Notes under the pieces: model-generated
The model's database searches: none
Told to the model about the DNA's origin: nothing
What the model saw: only the letters and a program-made list of their open reading frames with translations
Translations under genes and position numbers: made by a program
Part shown: in pieces, positions 10,132 through 22,267 of the stretch
Position numbering within the stretch: the stretch's first letter is position 1
Layout of the letters: every line of letters starts with the position of its first letter
Origin: Pyrenopolyporus hunteri
Lineage: Eukaryota; Ascomycota; Sordariomycetes; Xylariales; Hypoxylaceae
Direction: 5' to 3'
Length of the DNA stretch: 64,000 nt
NCBI GenBank assembly: GCA_902806595.1
Contig: CADCXC010000019.1
Span: 1 to 64,000, forward strand

Positions 10132-11766
10132 TAACGCTAGGACAACCCTTCTGGAATACTTAGTTACCTCAAAACATAGGCCTAGTAGTTCGTATAGGCG
10201 GCCCTGAGGAGTGAAGATGAAAAGCTAAAAATACTTTGATGGGTTCAAGGTGCTGCTGCTGCCCCCCGGTCTGTTGGTGCTATGTAGGACCCGTCACGAG
10301 GTCCAGCTTATAGGGAGGCAGCATCTCTGTGGTTGGACGACGCGATTAGAACTAGCGGAGCCGAATAGCTAACTGGTTGCGTAGTGTATGGTAAGAACCT
10401 AATTAGCGGAGAGGAGAAAGGGATGCCATATATGGTCACATTTTGCTAGATCCGATGAACACGTCATAATTTTTAAATTTCTCAAGAGCTCTCCTAAATT
10501 TTGATAATACCTTAATGACCTCTCTCTACCTAGGTTTATTACACGGGTATTTATATATCACTATTCAAGTTCCCTAAGCTGTTGAGATATGATGGGAGCT
10601 AGTTGCAATAGTACACGCATAAGAGGTTCGAGTCCGAGACCACAGCATAGTACATCACAATTTCATCTCGCGATTAAGAACTGTAGCCAGATAGAAAGTT
10701 ACCGTTCCCTCTGCTCCACGAGGCATGTCAGCCGCCTGACGAGCAATCAAACCAGTTGTAGCTTCTCAAGCATTAGAAAGGCTTCGTCTTACAGAGTCCT
10801 CGGAACAGCAGTCTCCGGACGGATACCTTAAGCAAAACTCGCAGAACACGTCAGATAGAACTTCGCGAAAAGAAAAACGACAAAATATGAGCTTCTGAGG
10901 AATCATTTACGTAAATGTAACTCGAATTCCCCGAGGTTCGGGTAAGCTAGGAATGATTAATCAGGCCATACTCTGCGACATACTGCTTGTTCGCATAGTC
11001 TCAGTTGATCCTCTCTCGCTATTGAGCGAATTCCGGACGCAAGGGCAAGCCAAACCATCAGCCCTCTACTCCGAGGACCGCCCAACGGTAATATTCAAGG
11101 GTGATACTTACCACGATGTATTCGGGCTGTCAGCCCCTATGCAACCATCTCATATAATGAAGCTTCCTAACTGGTGCCAGCAACGCACCTGATAGAAAAG
11201 TCTCTCGATCCTCTGGGGAGTAGTGTTAGTCGTGCCGAGCTAAGTCCTAAAGTCTTACTTATCGCGCTAATCGGGCTGGAGGCTAAGAAAAACTCGAGGA
11301 TACGCGTGGCTTAGGCATTCGGCATTAAAGCTCCTGTATTAAACTATAGGCTATGTCTATCTTCTTTCGTCTTGTTTTAACTGGTTAGTTTGGGTCGATG
11401 CCGTGCTTTAGCTACGGGGCTTTGCCAGTCAGCCGGTATCCGGGTTGCTTACCATCCGGCCGTTTAGGCTCACCCGTGGCAGTGCTGATGCTTTTCTCGG
11501 CTCTTAGGTCCCTACTTAGATTTTGAACTTTATGCCACTCCGAATCTGCGTAAAATTCAGCTGCCGAAGCTAGGCGGCCAATAAGATGAAGTAGATCGTA
11601 TTACGTTGGCGTCAGCAGAGAGAACCTCCATACCATAGCTCGAAGTTAGGTGTCTAGAGAGCTTGGCACATCTGTGATCAAAAATAGAATCTATCTGGGG
11701 TATTATCATGGTATTCCAGTATCTATCCTCTGCCATAATTTGGGCATCGATTCTCGATCGAAGACG
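10132..11766. other. Intergenic, no gene seen
   Basis: About 1.6 kb without coding signal. A B-box-like GGTTCGAGTCC at about 10625 was tested as a tRNA and rejected because the T-stem does not pair. No repeat or transposon relic recognised. Confidence 0.55.
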
Positions 11767-11774
11767 TATATAAA
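11767..11774 (+). promoter_or_regulatory. TATA box of secreted-protein gene
   Basis: TATATAAA about 170 bp upstream of the ATG at 11944, followed by a leader rich in C, A and T. Spacing suggests a 5' UTR of roughly 130-140 nt. A clear TATA is typical of inducible fungal genes. Confidence 0.55.
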
Positions 11775-11943
11775 ATGGGGAATGTGTCTCTCAAGAAGGA
11801 GGGTTCATATTATCATCATCAGAAACAGCATCAACAGCGTAAACAGCAAGCAACTCCTAATACAGCCTTTCGATCTCCCTAATTCAATAATTCTTCAGTA
11901 CCGCCTGATTCTTTCTTAATCTGATTATTTCTTAATATCCAAT

Positions 11944-12558
11944 ATGAAGTACGCTACTGCCTATCTCTGCCTCGTCTCGGCCTCTTTCTCCCTGGCAGCC
12001 CCGACCGCCGCTGCGAGCAAGGCCGTCAACGTTAACGCCCGCGAGGAGCATTCCTGGGCTGGCTTTGCCGTACCCAGCATCATTAAAAACCATGACGTCA
12101 CCAGCAACCTGAACACACAGGATCTGCAAACGGCGACGGTGCGCTCCGGAAACGTCGAGACAAGCACACTGTACGATATCCCCATCCCGGAGTCCGCAGC
12201 CGGCAAGACCTGCGCGTTGGTTATCCGCGCCGGCCACGTCGGTGCCGGCGATAACATCCTGGGCGAGAAAGCTCTCGACATCTTCCGGAACTCTTTCACG
12301 GACCTAGCTAACCTGCCCTCGGGAAACCTGCGCGACACCCAGCTGGCGCGTCTGCGCTTCGATGCCGTTTCCGGCTTTTACGCCTTCGACAAGGTCGACT
12401 TCGCCAACCCTGCCATCGAAAGCTTCCCCTGTCCCGCTGGCAAGACCCTTCACTGGGAGTCCGTCGCCGTCGGCGACTTTGACATCAATGTCATCAGGCA
12501 GGACTTTACCGTCGACGGCGCCAACGTACCTAACGGCCTCAGTGTGGGCTGGTGGTGA
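11944..12558 (+). CDS. Secreted protein, But2-C-terminal-domain-like
   Basis: Single exon, 204 aa. A classic signal peptide (MKYATAYLCLVSASFSLAA, cleavage about residue 19-24) and no further membrane segment indicate secretion. The body has a YDIPIPESAAGKTCALV stretch and a second cysteine near FPCPAGKTLHW, giving a likely disulfide. This pattern resembles the But2 C-terminal (ubiquitin-3-binding) domain found in many secreted fungal proteins, where it acts as a beta-sandwich of unknown extracellular role. The assignment rests on recall of the family pattern and is moderate. High codon GC3 and a strong TATA suggest high inducible expression. Confidence 0.75.
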   Translation: MKYATAYLCLVSASFSLAAPTAAASKAVNVNAREEHSWAGFAVPSIIKNHDVTSNLNTQDLQTATVRSGNVETSTLYDIPIPESAAGKTCALVIRAGHVGAGDNILGEKALDIFRNSFTDLANLPSGNLRDTQLARLRFDAVSGFYAFDKVDFANPAIESFPCPAGKTLHWESVAVGDFDINVIRQDFTVDGANVPNGLSVGWW

Positions 12559-13270
12559 ATATTATAAGCATACGCCGGTTTCAGTGTTATGGAATGGAAT
12601 ACTGATGTCTCTTGTTTTTTTTTTTTTTTACTTCTTCTTTGCTTTGCATCAGCGTGGCTTATCGAAAGGGTTAGGAGAACATTAGGAGGGGTGGCGTCGG
12701 TTGATTTTTTGGGACACTCATTGAATGCAACTTTGTATAACGCGCCTGAATTCGCTTCCACGGAAAATAATACAGGTTCAAATTGTTGGTATGATACTAG
12801 AAACGGTATCCGACGTTCGTACGCATAGTAACTATCGGCGTGGTGATATTACACGTAAGAGATTATATCATTGTTGACGTTTTGAAGCGTAGAGAATTAA
12901 AGCTACCTCAGCTCCGGAGAATGGTTGTTTATCTCGGTCCGGGGTAACCCGGGTATAAAACGTCCCCAGGAGTCCGAGAGATTCTCTTCAGTCGGTTGCG
13001 GTTGTTACGCATGGCTACCATACAGATAATCAGTTGTATCAAGCCTTCAAAGCAACCATTCAAGTAACATTTACCCCACCTAGAAATTAATACCCTTCGA
13101 GTACATATGTTACGAGCATTATGGGGAAGTCCGGTAGGGATTGAAACTAAGATCGCGTCCCCTAGAACACTTAAATACAGGTATCGTTATCCCGTCTTCA
13201 TTAAATCGCAGTTGATTCCGATATAAACACGCTCCGTTTAATCTGGTCTTCTTCGATATTAGCTGACACG
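12559..13270. other. Intergenic with EthD-gene promoter
   Basis: Contains the 3' region of the secreted-protein gene (T-run at about 12613-12629) and, on the right, the promoter of the EthD gene with a CGG-N6-CCG site and TATA box. No additional gene. Confidence 0.55.
12940..12960 (+). promoter_or_regulatory. CGG-N6-CCG inverted site abutting a TATAAAA box
   Basis: CGGGGTAACCCG at 12940-12951 is an inverted CGG pair with 6-nt spacing, the form bound by some Zn2Cys6 factors such as PPR1. TATAAAA follows at 12954-12960. A CT-rich tract and the EthD ATG at 13271 lie downstream, which implies a long leader or a leader intron. Confidence 0.45.
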
Positions 13271-13681
13271 ATGACTTTCTCTATCGTTTTCTTTTCCACT
13301 CGCAAGCCCGGCATCTCACCGGAGCAATTTAAAGCGCACTACGAGGGCGTCTTTATACCTACGCTGCGAGAAGTGGCTGGCCCGCACTTCCCGCTGTCCC
13401 ACACCCGACGCTACGTCCACCGTACCGAAGGACAGGCTGAGGGCACGATCCGAAACGCTGCAAGCCCCGCGCAGATCCTCCTCGGCAAGCAGAGCGACTT
13501 TGATTATGACGTAATCGCTGAGCTGACTTTCGAGGATGCCGCGGCGTTCCAAAGTTTCATGGCATTCTCGCACACGCCGGAGAAAGCGGCGCGGGTTGTC
13601 GCCGAGGAAGACGCCTTTCTCGACCGATCCCAGTCGCGTGCGGTCGTTGTGGGCGTTGCCGAAGTTACGAAGAGGGAATAG
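13271..13681 (+). CDS. EthD-domain protein (dimeric alpha-beta barrel)
   Basis: Single exon, 136 aa. It begins with a beta strand (FSIVFFSTRKPGIS), then SPEQFKAHYE and a C-terminal half with DYDVIAELTFEDAAAFQSFM, the order typical of EthD (PF07110) ferredoxin-like dimers. Members occur in fungal catabolic and polyketide-tailoring contexts (cyclases or oxygen-dependent steps) and also as orphans; no single reaction can be assigned. Length is typical. A second TATA-like ATATAAAC lies at about 13220, close to the ATG. Confidence 0.85.
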   Translation: MTFSIVFFSTRKPGISPEQFKAHYEGVFIPTLREVAGPHFPLSHTRRYVHRTEGQAEGTIRNAASPAQILLGKQSDFDYDVIAELTFEDAAAFQSFMAFSHTPEKAARVVAEEDAFLDRSQSRAVVVGVAEVTKRE

Positions 13682-15205
13682 TGGATTGGGGAGCGATTAC
13701 GATGTATCGTGTAAGGCACTCGGCAATGATAGTATGTGTTAAGCTCGTTTCCGTTCGGAGGTATGAGGGGCGAGGTGTATAGACCTGGGAAGGGTGGTGG
13801 GAGATGTATACATATACGTTTCACCGCCGGCGTGGCCGGCTTTCCCTATCCCGAATGTGCGGTTCCGTGGATAGTTGTGAGAAGGTTATGAAAACGATAT
13901 AAGGGTAGTTGCTCCGGCCGGGGTGGATTTTCTTTTGCACCTGTCGATATAATCACCTCGCGTGTGTATACGAGGCCCATAGGCTTGCCTATCATAGAAT
14001 TTGAATGAACCCGAAGCGCTCGGAACTATTCGCTATGTTTTGAATCATACCTGTCCACCCCTACGTTGCTGGTAACCCTCAGTTAGGTTGAGGGCGCCCA
14101 TAACTCTATAATTTAGTTAGGCATGCGAGGAGAAGTCTAGGAACAAACCAAGGACGAGAGGTACGCATAAAAGTCAACCGACTAAGATATATTAGGTACT
14201 CGAAAATCTTCTTACGGTCCGGCGTGCACTCGCCTCCCGGAAGACCAGCTTGGGTAAGCCGATAAGCCCCAGGCCGCTATCTGAGGCTTAGATTGACTAA
14301 GGGGGCTAGTAGGCACACAGGTAGGTGCCATTATAGTTGAAGCAATTGCGGCTTCATGCATCGCGTCCTTCATTTTTGGGGGAAAAGCATTTAGGCTATC
14401 GCGGTTTCAATATCCTAGAAACGCTAACGAATGCTATGCGTTTCGACGATTACATTCGACATCGGACATCGCCCGGCTCTATCGTTTGTGCTAGTGCCGT
14501 ACCTTAACTCCGATAATAAACGACCTACCGTGTTCGTGACTCCTCGGCGCCTATCAAGCATCTTGCCTTCATTCCTCTTTCAGGAAACCTCCAACGACTC
14601 ATAGATTTCTCGAGGGTGCGATATACGTCACTTTTCGAAATCGGCGTGTATAGTAAATATAAATTATATTATCCGCGTTCCGTTTCTCTGTTCAGGCGGT
14701 TCCGTTCCGCCGTGATTGCCCCCGAAAGCATGGCTCACAATTTTTAACGGTCAATCACCTAGCATATAGGTCCTCTACACGGCGGTGCCTAGCCAGATTC
14801 TGTCACCTCCTCCCCTAATTCGGCGTGATCTCCTATTTGAAATGATAATAAGACAATTCGATCATTCGTTCTAAGTCTAGCCCCTTAACCCAACTAGTAA
14901 TATCACACTAAAGGGTTTACCTAGGTACTATATGGGCGAATACGTACCTACGTATAATGAGAACGTTAAAAAGGATACACGGTTCTATATGGTTAGGTTC
15001 GCGTCAACATTTTAAATAGGTAGAGTTTAACGGGTTAGGAATCCTTCGCGGAGATATATTCTCGGTGCGATGGTTGAATACAAGCCATCCTGTACCTAAG
15101 GGGAGCGCGATACGCGCAGATATGGTGCAGGCTGTCCGGCCGATAGGAATGATACGACGCAGCCGTATAATAGGCCAGCCCCACGGCATTAAATCATTCC
15201 CCTCT
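13682..15205. other. Intergenic, no gene seen
   Basis: About 1.5 kb. Only short frames without family resemblance. A frame at 15004-15189 (minus) lies just 3' of the hydrolase stop and is not part of it. Confidence 0.55.
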
Positions 15206-16858
15206 TCAAACTTTTCGGAGTTGCCGTGGGATTCGGCCGTTCCTATACTGCCACAGGCGGCTAAGGTCTCTGACTCTCACCGGTCCGCCCGCACCTTTCA
15301 TTGTGATTCCGTCGCTGTTGGGATTCGTCGCAGCAAGGCTATGGTAGATATCCTCTCGGGCAGCCTGGAAATGGTTGTGATCCCATCCCTGCGCTGGGAG
15401 GTCAACGATGCTGTCCATGAATTCGTTGTTCTCTGCACAACCGATGAATTCGCCAAATGAATTTCGAGCCAGCGGGAACATGTCGTTGAGGTAGTGCTGG
15501 TTCAATAGGTGTCCTCCGCGAGAACCACTAGCGAAGAGACGACCGACGAATCGAGGAATCTCTGCCGAAGTCTGAATATCGGTCACGAAGTGGAGCACTC
15601 CCCAGAGGGCGACGAAGTCGGCAGTATGGGCGTAGTGCTCAATGTGTCCTATTGCCCGGTCTAGAGCCGAACTTGGAGGTGCCGGTTCCGCTAAACCGTA
15701 GCTCGCGGGGTACGAGAGAAGAGATTGGTCGCGTCCAAGGCTTTTCTTGATCTCTGCCGCGCGTATCTCGGATGGATCATCGGAACTGGGCTTGGGCGCT
15801 TCGGTCCATCGGTGGGGACGGTTCTCTTCCGCTTCTTGGTTTCTGAGATGTCGATGAGGGTTGTTAAAGTGATTCGCGGCGTTACCAAAAGTGTAAACCT
15901 CAAGTTTGGCCAGCAGATCCTGCGGGACCTCCTGTAGGAGCCAGTCTATAACGAGACCACCTTCGATACCGCCCTGAGAATCTAAGTATTTCTATATCAG
16001 TGGTCACCGCGAAAAGAGGTCGCGGTGAGAAATTAAAAAGGTAAAGGCGAACGGCGAGCGCTGGGGGAAGATACAAGACGCCTTCCTCTTCGCTTAGGAT
16101 AAGATAAATGAGTTATCTATTACCGCCGGGCGACTTACGCAAAATAAAGACAACCGTTTTGTATTGCGGATTATATAGCTTATCTTTGAGGATTTTGTAG
16201 GCGAGTCGGATGTCGCTTGTCGCATATGCGAAGCAACGTTGGATGATAGCTTCAAGTATGTCGAAGATGACACCACTCGTGCGATTGTGAATACCGAGGA
16301 CGGGACGCCCGAAAGTAAGCGCCAGGCGATCGAGGTTGTCTTTAAGCCATGCTTCTCTAAGGTTGTATTAGCGACGCGAAAATGTCGGAACTCTCGCCAG
16401 CAATACCCGACAGAAACGCCGTTTAAGAAGATCCACTGCTCGTTTTCGTAGATCTCTGAATCCGGAGTATACTTCGGGTCGGATCTATACTGGATGGTAC
16501 CTCCGTTCAGAGTCCGGCACAACAACCAGTTAGTTGTCAGGAATGTGCTAAATCCGGCCAGAAAAAGCCAGCCAGGGAGTATAAATACTGATGGTAATGC
16601 TAGGATAAAAGCCAATTGAAGTGCCGCGAGAACGATGTGCACGAAGACGCACCACATGTGTTGGAACGTCAATGAAAGCTCATCAAAACGCCCACCGTAG
16701 TAGGGCCATATAGGCCAAAGCACCCATGGCACATATCCGGCGTATCTGACAAAAAGCAGAACGTCCCAGAACACCAACTTCCATGGCATGTCCGTATAGC
16801 TGTAGTTGATGATAGTTCTTCCTCCGACCTGGGATCCGAAGAATTCTACTTGGGCCAT
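15206..16858 (-). CDS. Membrane-anchored alpha/beta hydrolase-like protein
   Basis: Three exons, 16858-16407, 16356-16139 and 15981-15206, give 481 aa with joined phases. Introns are 50 nt (GTATTG...TTAG) and 157 nt (GTAAGT...TTAG). The N-terminal third has about three hydrophobic segments (about residues 28-55 and 68-105). The hydrolase part starts with FLNGVSVGEAWL, continues through LALTFGRPVLGIHN, and has the nucleophile elbow HSQGG (224-228, Ser225), split by intron 2. Downstream are YTFGNAANHFNNP, the acid-containing HTADFVALWG and a His-containing GGHLLNQHY. The family is widespread in ascomycetes and uncharacterised; it resembles DUF676-type lipases. A catalytic Ser-Asp-His set seems complete, so an active serine hydrolase on an internal membrane is likely (inference). 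Without splicing the gene looks broken, but it is not. Confidence 0.85.
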
Positions 16859-18035
16859 GGCGGGCTCGTATAGACTTTGGCTAAGTATCTCGACTCGCGG
16901 TAACTACCTCTCAGACCAGCTTGAATGGAAGAAAAGGAGATAATAATACTAGAGACGTGATGTTCGGTTCTGTAGTACTACTGGAGATGATTGATGATGC
17001 CTGGCTGTGGGTGGACTTATCCTTCACCCAAGGTCGACAGCGAGCCTACCTGATTACTATTTACCTGTTCGCTAGAGTACTCCCCCTTAATATAGGAAAG
17101 TCCATCACACGCAGTGTGGGCTCAATAGTTATTACGGAGTGAGACAGAAAGTGCGTAACAAATCTTCATGGTTACACAACTTTAGAAAAAGGGGGAGGGG
17201 TCGATTTCGCTTTGCGGTATGCACAGCATAAGCATCTACGTGTATCCGTATATCGTATATTATATGCACTTCTGTCTCACCTAAGGGGTTTCACCCTCAC
17301 TGGGCGCCACATGAATTATGAAAGCTGATCTCCCTTTTCTGGAGACATTTTTAACCTGCCATAAAAGTGTGCGTTATAAGCCCCAAGCTTCGTTTCGATC
17401 GCCGAGATAGGTACGTCGGAGGCCGTCTTCTCTGCTTAGATTCTTTCGTTACTACCACCCATATAACTACCTTGGTATATTTAAATTCCGTGGAATGATA
17501 TCCAATTACCCCGTCTAATTTAGTAGCCGGGAAATTGACCTAAGCTAATATACCCACGAGTAAAATACGCGCTTTAACCCGCCTAGAACACCCCTTGATC
17601 TCATGTGGATATTTCTTCCTCGATATATTTCTATCCGGTTTTGTGTTGCTATGATAATCGTGAAGGACGGATCTTTAAACCGGGACGTGTACCCCTAGGG
17701 ACTTCGGCTCGTCGTTCGGGGTCTATGTTGCAAGGGTAGTGGTGCGCCTATACAATTAGAAGTATTTCTAGGTACCTATCCAGTCGAGTCAAAACAACGC
17801 CGCTAACTAGGTATTTCAATCTAGCCTAGGCCAAAGGAAGAATGATTGAGATTGGCGAATGCAACCTTACCGACAATAGCAAGTTGAGGTTGAATGTTTT
17901 CGACTGGTATACGACTTACGTTGGCGTCGAATGAGACATATCGTGCGGCTAGGGATGGGTCTCTCAGGTAGGTAACCTGCCAACTTCACTAGAAGATTAC
18001 CAGTCGTCATGCTAATACCCCTGTTAGTCTACTCA
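16859..18035. other. Intergenic, no gene seen
   Basis: About 1.2 kb upstream of the hydrolase. No frame or splice-supported exon recognised. More decayed PKS sequence may lie at its right end, but I could not identify any. Confidence 0.5.
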
Positions 18036-19100
18036 GGGAAAATCGTCACATATTACAGACAGGGCCACATCCAGCCCATCCTGCCGCTGAAAGCTTACGC
18101 GGCCAGCGCCATCGAAGACTGCTTCCACTTCATGTAGAAATGGCAGTGTCACCTCCCTTGCCGACGTAGAGCGCGAAATCACAACCAGCAGCATCCTTGT
18201 CAAATGTATACTCGATGTGTCTATGGTTTTCCGTGATCTAAGCCTCGCCAATATGTCGTATGATGAATTGGTGCAATGCGCGGATCCTAAGGTCTTAGAT
18301 GGAACTTACCTAACATTACCGTCGGCCGCTGGCTTAGGTAGGTAGTGATGATTTCCTCGCCTATTCGGTCCCGACTCGGGAATTGTGGGCAAGAGGGGAC
18401 GGGCCAACTACTCCGGCGCCAACGCCTCCCTTGATAGTTTCGTACAATACTGGCGTAGCCTTGCGCTCAACGCATCTGTTATCCACATCAGCGTCATGCT
18501 CGGTTGCGGCTACGTCGCCAAGAATCTTGTAGTATGCGAGCGCCCCCTGTCGCACGATATCTTCGGTATTCGCATCTCAGATTCTCAATGCACTTACAGC
18601 CGTCGTCTTCGCCCCGCACTCCACGATCGCGGACAAACTAAGTGCGCGCGCCACTCCGATTGTCAGCGCCTACCAGCTAGTCATAGTCCTACCCAGCACC
18701 ACATTACTCGTTCACCCGTCAAACCGTGTCACTTAAAAGGGTGGCCGTCGTGCGGGCGTCGTGCGGGTATCTATGAAGAGCGACGCCGATACTCTATCAA
18801 TGAGCGCGAACTGCTGACGCTCGTATCCTCGGCCGTCGGTAACCCCACAGTTCTCTCGGCGCTAGACGCGCCTGCTTTCATCGCGGCTCATATGACGAAG
18901 CAAATATTGAGCCTCTTAATGAAGCCCGTGGGAGGTGATACAGAAAATGGAATTCGATAGCCTCGTGGCCATCGAGATGAAAAGTTGGCGGAGACTAACG
19001 TTCGACTTCGATATCGGTGTTTTATAGATGGTAGGAGCAGGAAGCATAGTAGTATGAGGCGAAAGGGGGCTAAAGGGGTTAAACGGGCGATTCAGAATGT
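18036..19100 (+). pseudogene. Relic of a highly reducing polyketide synthase (ER-KR-ACP tail)
   Basis: Decayed C-terminal part of an HR-PKS, in order and in three frames. 18036-18170: end of enoyl reductase (VTYYRQGHIQPILP...), interrupted by TAG at 18135-18137 where homologues have Gln, a C-to-T change. About 18200-18300: ketoreductase segment VFRDLSLANMSYDEL. About 18352-18600: KR catalytic region SGIVGKRGRANYSGAN with the active Tyr, then LDSFVQYWRSL and GYVAKN. About 18850-19085: ACP start (AHMTKQILSLLMKP), a frameshift, then the phosphopantetheine site DSLVAIEMKSW, stop TAG at 19025 and a further TGA near 19055 within VGAGSIV. No AT, KS or DH was found upstream, so the gene is truncated as well as frameshifted. 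Confidence 0.85.
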
Positions 19101-19646
19101 CCGAAAATGGCGGTAATGGCGTCGTAAGATACACACATGAGGTTATTTCGACGAGGATGCCACGATTAGATTGTATCGCGATAAGAAGGGAAAGTCGTTC
19201 CGGTGCTATCATGTATAACCCTTCTGTTTTATCTCATATTCCATAGTCTACATTGCTCTTAGGTAGGTAGTTCGGGTCGAAATCCTCTGGTTTTCGATTT
19301 AGGGTAGTATACGGGTCTTGTGGAGGTAATGGGTCGGAGAGGTAAGCTCGCGCACCAACCACAATAGTAGATGAGTACAATACCTCCATACCGTGAGTAC
19401 ATGCTTAAACCCCTAGGTATTCAGTGAGCTTTATACGATAACATAATGTCAAACCTTCTATAAGACTCGAAGCCGTGGAGTGAAGGGTAAAAGAATTACA
19501 GCTCGCTCTTATCCATATCACATTCCTTGAGTCATTTGCGAACCGCCACTCGACGACATAACCGAAGTACACGTCCTGGGCCATCTAAGGTACTCTAGCA
19601 TGACATCCGTTCCGCTGAATCTAGCCTACCGTTCCGGGCCCTGGCC
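19101..19646. other. Intergenic, PKS relic to sec18
   Basis: About 550 bp with GGTA tetramers near 19262. No gene. Confidence 0.5.
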
Positions 19647-22267
19647 TTAATACCCCTGAGGATTCCTCGCGGCCATTATAGCACTAATGTCTTCCGCTAG
19701 ACTTACAGCTAGCGGGTCCCTTACTAGTGCTGTTTCGAGTGCCGAGAATACTGCTTTGACGCCGATGCCCACCTCCTGGGTCCCCGTAAGGGTCTGTAGC
19801 TGGTTAAGAGCTTCGTTAATATCACCCGGCCCGTTAAATTTGCCTGAGGCGGCTAAGAGGGCCTGGAGTTCGCGGTGGTCCTTAACTGCCGGCACGGCAA
19901 TTTCTCTGTCCCACGCAAAGACACCGTGCTGGTCCAGCATGGACCGCTGGCTAGTCGTTGCTATTATGAGGAGCCTACGGTTCTACACATCCGTTAGTAC
20001 GAACAGGTCCATTATCACAGATGTCCGGAGAAAAACATACTTTGGGTGGTCGCGTCTCCAGCACAGCGCCTAGATACTGGACTACGGCGTTAGAGAACCG
20101 AGGTCCGATAGGGTTCCAATCGATGATTTTCTCGACGCTGTCGAGGATCACGATAGAAAGGGCGGACTTGTAAGCGTCTGAGAACGCGCGCCTCAGGTAT
20201 TCGAGCTTAGCTCCCTCGCTCGTCCCAACGTCGATCGGTCGGATGAGTTTGACGAATGGAAATTCGGATTTCAGCCCGATCTCCGCCGCAAGCGCTGTCT
20301 TTCCAGCCCCGTGAGGGCCGTGGACTAATACCGAAAATAGAGGGGACTTCTCCGAAGTCCGAACTGCTTGAACGAAGCTGAGACCCGTGGAAAGGATGGA
20401 TTGAATGTGTGGGCTATAGTCGATGATTCCGTACGGGGCTGCGCTGTTGAGTTCTTCCTCGGAAATTCCGAAGGCCGGCTTGACGTCTTCCAACGCCCTC
20501 ATAAAGTCGGCTCGCGTTAACATTACATCTTGGGGGTTTCCCTGAACGCCAGTCACGTCCCCAAGTTTCGTATGTCTAGTGAACGCATACGATAGAGCGG
20601 CCTTTACAAGACCGGCTATCTCCGCACCGGAATAGTTCTTGGTTAAATGCGCGAGTTCCTCGAGGCTGACGTCGTCGGCCAACTTATCGATGGCCCTGAT
20701 TTTGGCTGTATGGATCTAGGAGCCGTTTAGTAAAGATTGAACGTAAAAGGGCTGGAGGAAGGGGGGGGGGGAGATTTATCGCGAAAAAAAAAAAACTCAC
20801 ATTAAGGATTTGAACTCGGCCATGCTCGTCAGGTAATGAGATCTCGACATGCACCTCTAGACGTCCCGGGCGCAATAATGCATCGTCAATCATATCCTTC
20901 CGGTTGGTCATACCGATAAGTAGAATGTTGTTGAGCTGGTCCACTCCGTCCAGCTTGGATAAGAGCTGGTTGACTACGCTGTCACCGACACCGGTGCCTC
21001 CCGTCCCGCTGCCTCTCTGCTTGCAGACCGCATCGAGTTCATCGAAGATGATGATATGCAAACCGCTCTCCTCGCCCTTCTCTTTATACTCCTTTTCCGC
21101 ATCTGCGAACATTTTTCGAACGTTCTCTTCGGATTGACCCACATATTTATTAAGGATTTCCGGACCGTTGATAATTTTCGGCTCCCGGGCGTTGAGCATC
21201 TTACCGATTTGCCTCGCGATCAGCGTTTTGCCCGTTCCCGGCGGGCCATAGAGTAGAACACCTTTCACGTGGGAGATACCCATCTGCTCAACCAGGCCAG
21301 GGGGGAAAACTCGGGAAGCGAAAGCGCGTCGGAAGATGGTGCTGAACTCCTCGTCCAGACCTCCGATGCCCATATCGGCGAATTTGAAGTCCGGCCGAAG
21401 AATAGCATTCGTGGCGGGTCGTCTTGTAGAACCCTTTAACTTGATGGGGTTTTTGGCGTCTTTGAAGAAGTTGATTTCAGTTTGACCTTGGCCGGCGACC
21501 AGTAAGCCCCTAGCATCAGGTCTCGTGGATGATTCCGAAGCCTGACCCTTCTCGCCGCCGAGCAGGTCGAGAAGTTGAACGGTCTTAACCACGAACATTA
21601 GAGGTATCCCCCTGTAGTCCATCAATAACCGTTGGCCGGGGGCGAAGATCTGGCCCTGAAACATCTTGACGAAGGCGTCTGCAAGCTGATCCTGATCATA
21701 TGGAACGTCCGTTATCTTTCGTTGAGACGCGAATCCGATTTCGACGTCCATCGCGCTCAGGGGAACCTTGTGATCGTATCTCTCGCCAACGACGGTGTCG
21801 GTCATACTAATACCGCACCATGTTCGTTGAGGGTCGGATAAGCTTATGCATCCAGGCGGGATATGCTCCGTCGGGCGGGCGGTCACGACGAAGTTGCCGT
21901 TCAGCATGATGTGTAAGTCTTTGCCGTAGGGGTCGGGGGGGAAATCTTGGGGAGAGACAGCGACGAGGTTGCTGAAGATGTACTGCTGAGCTAGCTCGCC
22001 CTTGTCCAACTTCGCCAACCTAAGCTGGACTGGGCGGGCTTGAGGCGCGCTGGAACGGACGTTTCTCTGCTGGGGGGCCATGCTGTTCCCGCTGTAGCCC
22101 GGCGATGGCGCTCCGTAAGCGCCTCTCGGATCGAGCTCGGGAGGGCCGGCATAGTCTCGCGGCGGTCGGTTCTGGGGGACTTGACTGTAGCCGCCTTGGT
22201 CTTGACCTGGGCGCCCGGGCAAACCGCCACGGGGCCCTCTTCCGAAGAGGTTGTTTCTCATATCCAT
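19647..22267 (-). CDS. sec18: Vesicular-fusion ATPase Sec18/NSF
   Basis: Three exons, 22267-20801, 20715-20041 and 19982-19647, give 825 aa, matching the family. Introns are 85 nt (GTGAGT...CTAG; branch TACTAAA) and 58 nt (GTATGT...GTAG; branch TACTAACG). Sec18 is the AAA+ ATPase that disassembles SNARE complexes with alpha-SNAP. The N-terminal 70 residues are a Gly/Pro/Gln-rich tail. The N domain follows (about 80-270), then D1 with Walker A GPPGTGKT (about 341-348), Walker B IIIFDELD and arginine-finger region RPGRLEV. D2 has Walker A GPHGAGKT (about 622-629) and the degenerate Walker B IVILDSVEK, as usual in NSF where D2 is for hexamer stability. A complete core gene next to a PKS relic. 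Confidence 0.96.

Noticed and set aside
10590..10650. tRNA-like B-box GGTTCGAGTCC
   Set aside because: Only two of five T-stem pairs form and no acceptor or D-arm can be drawn.
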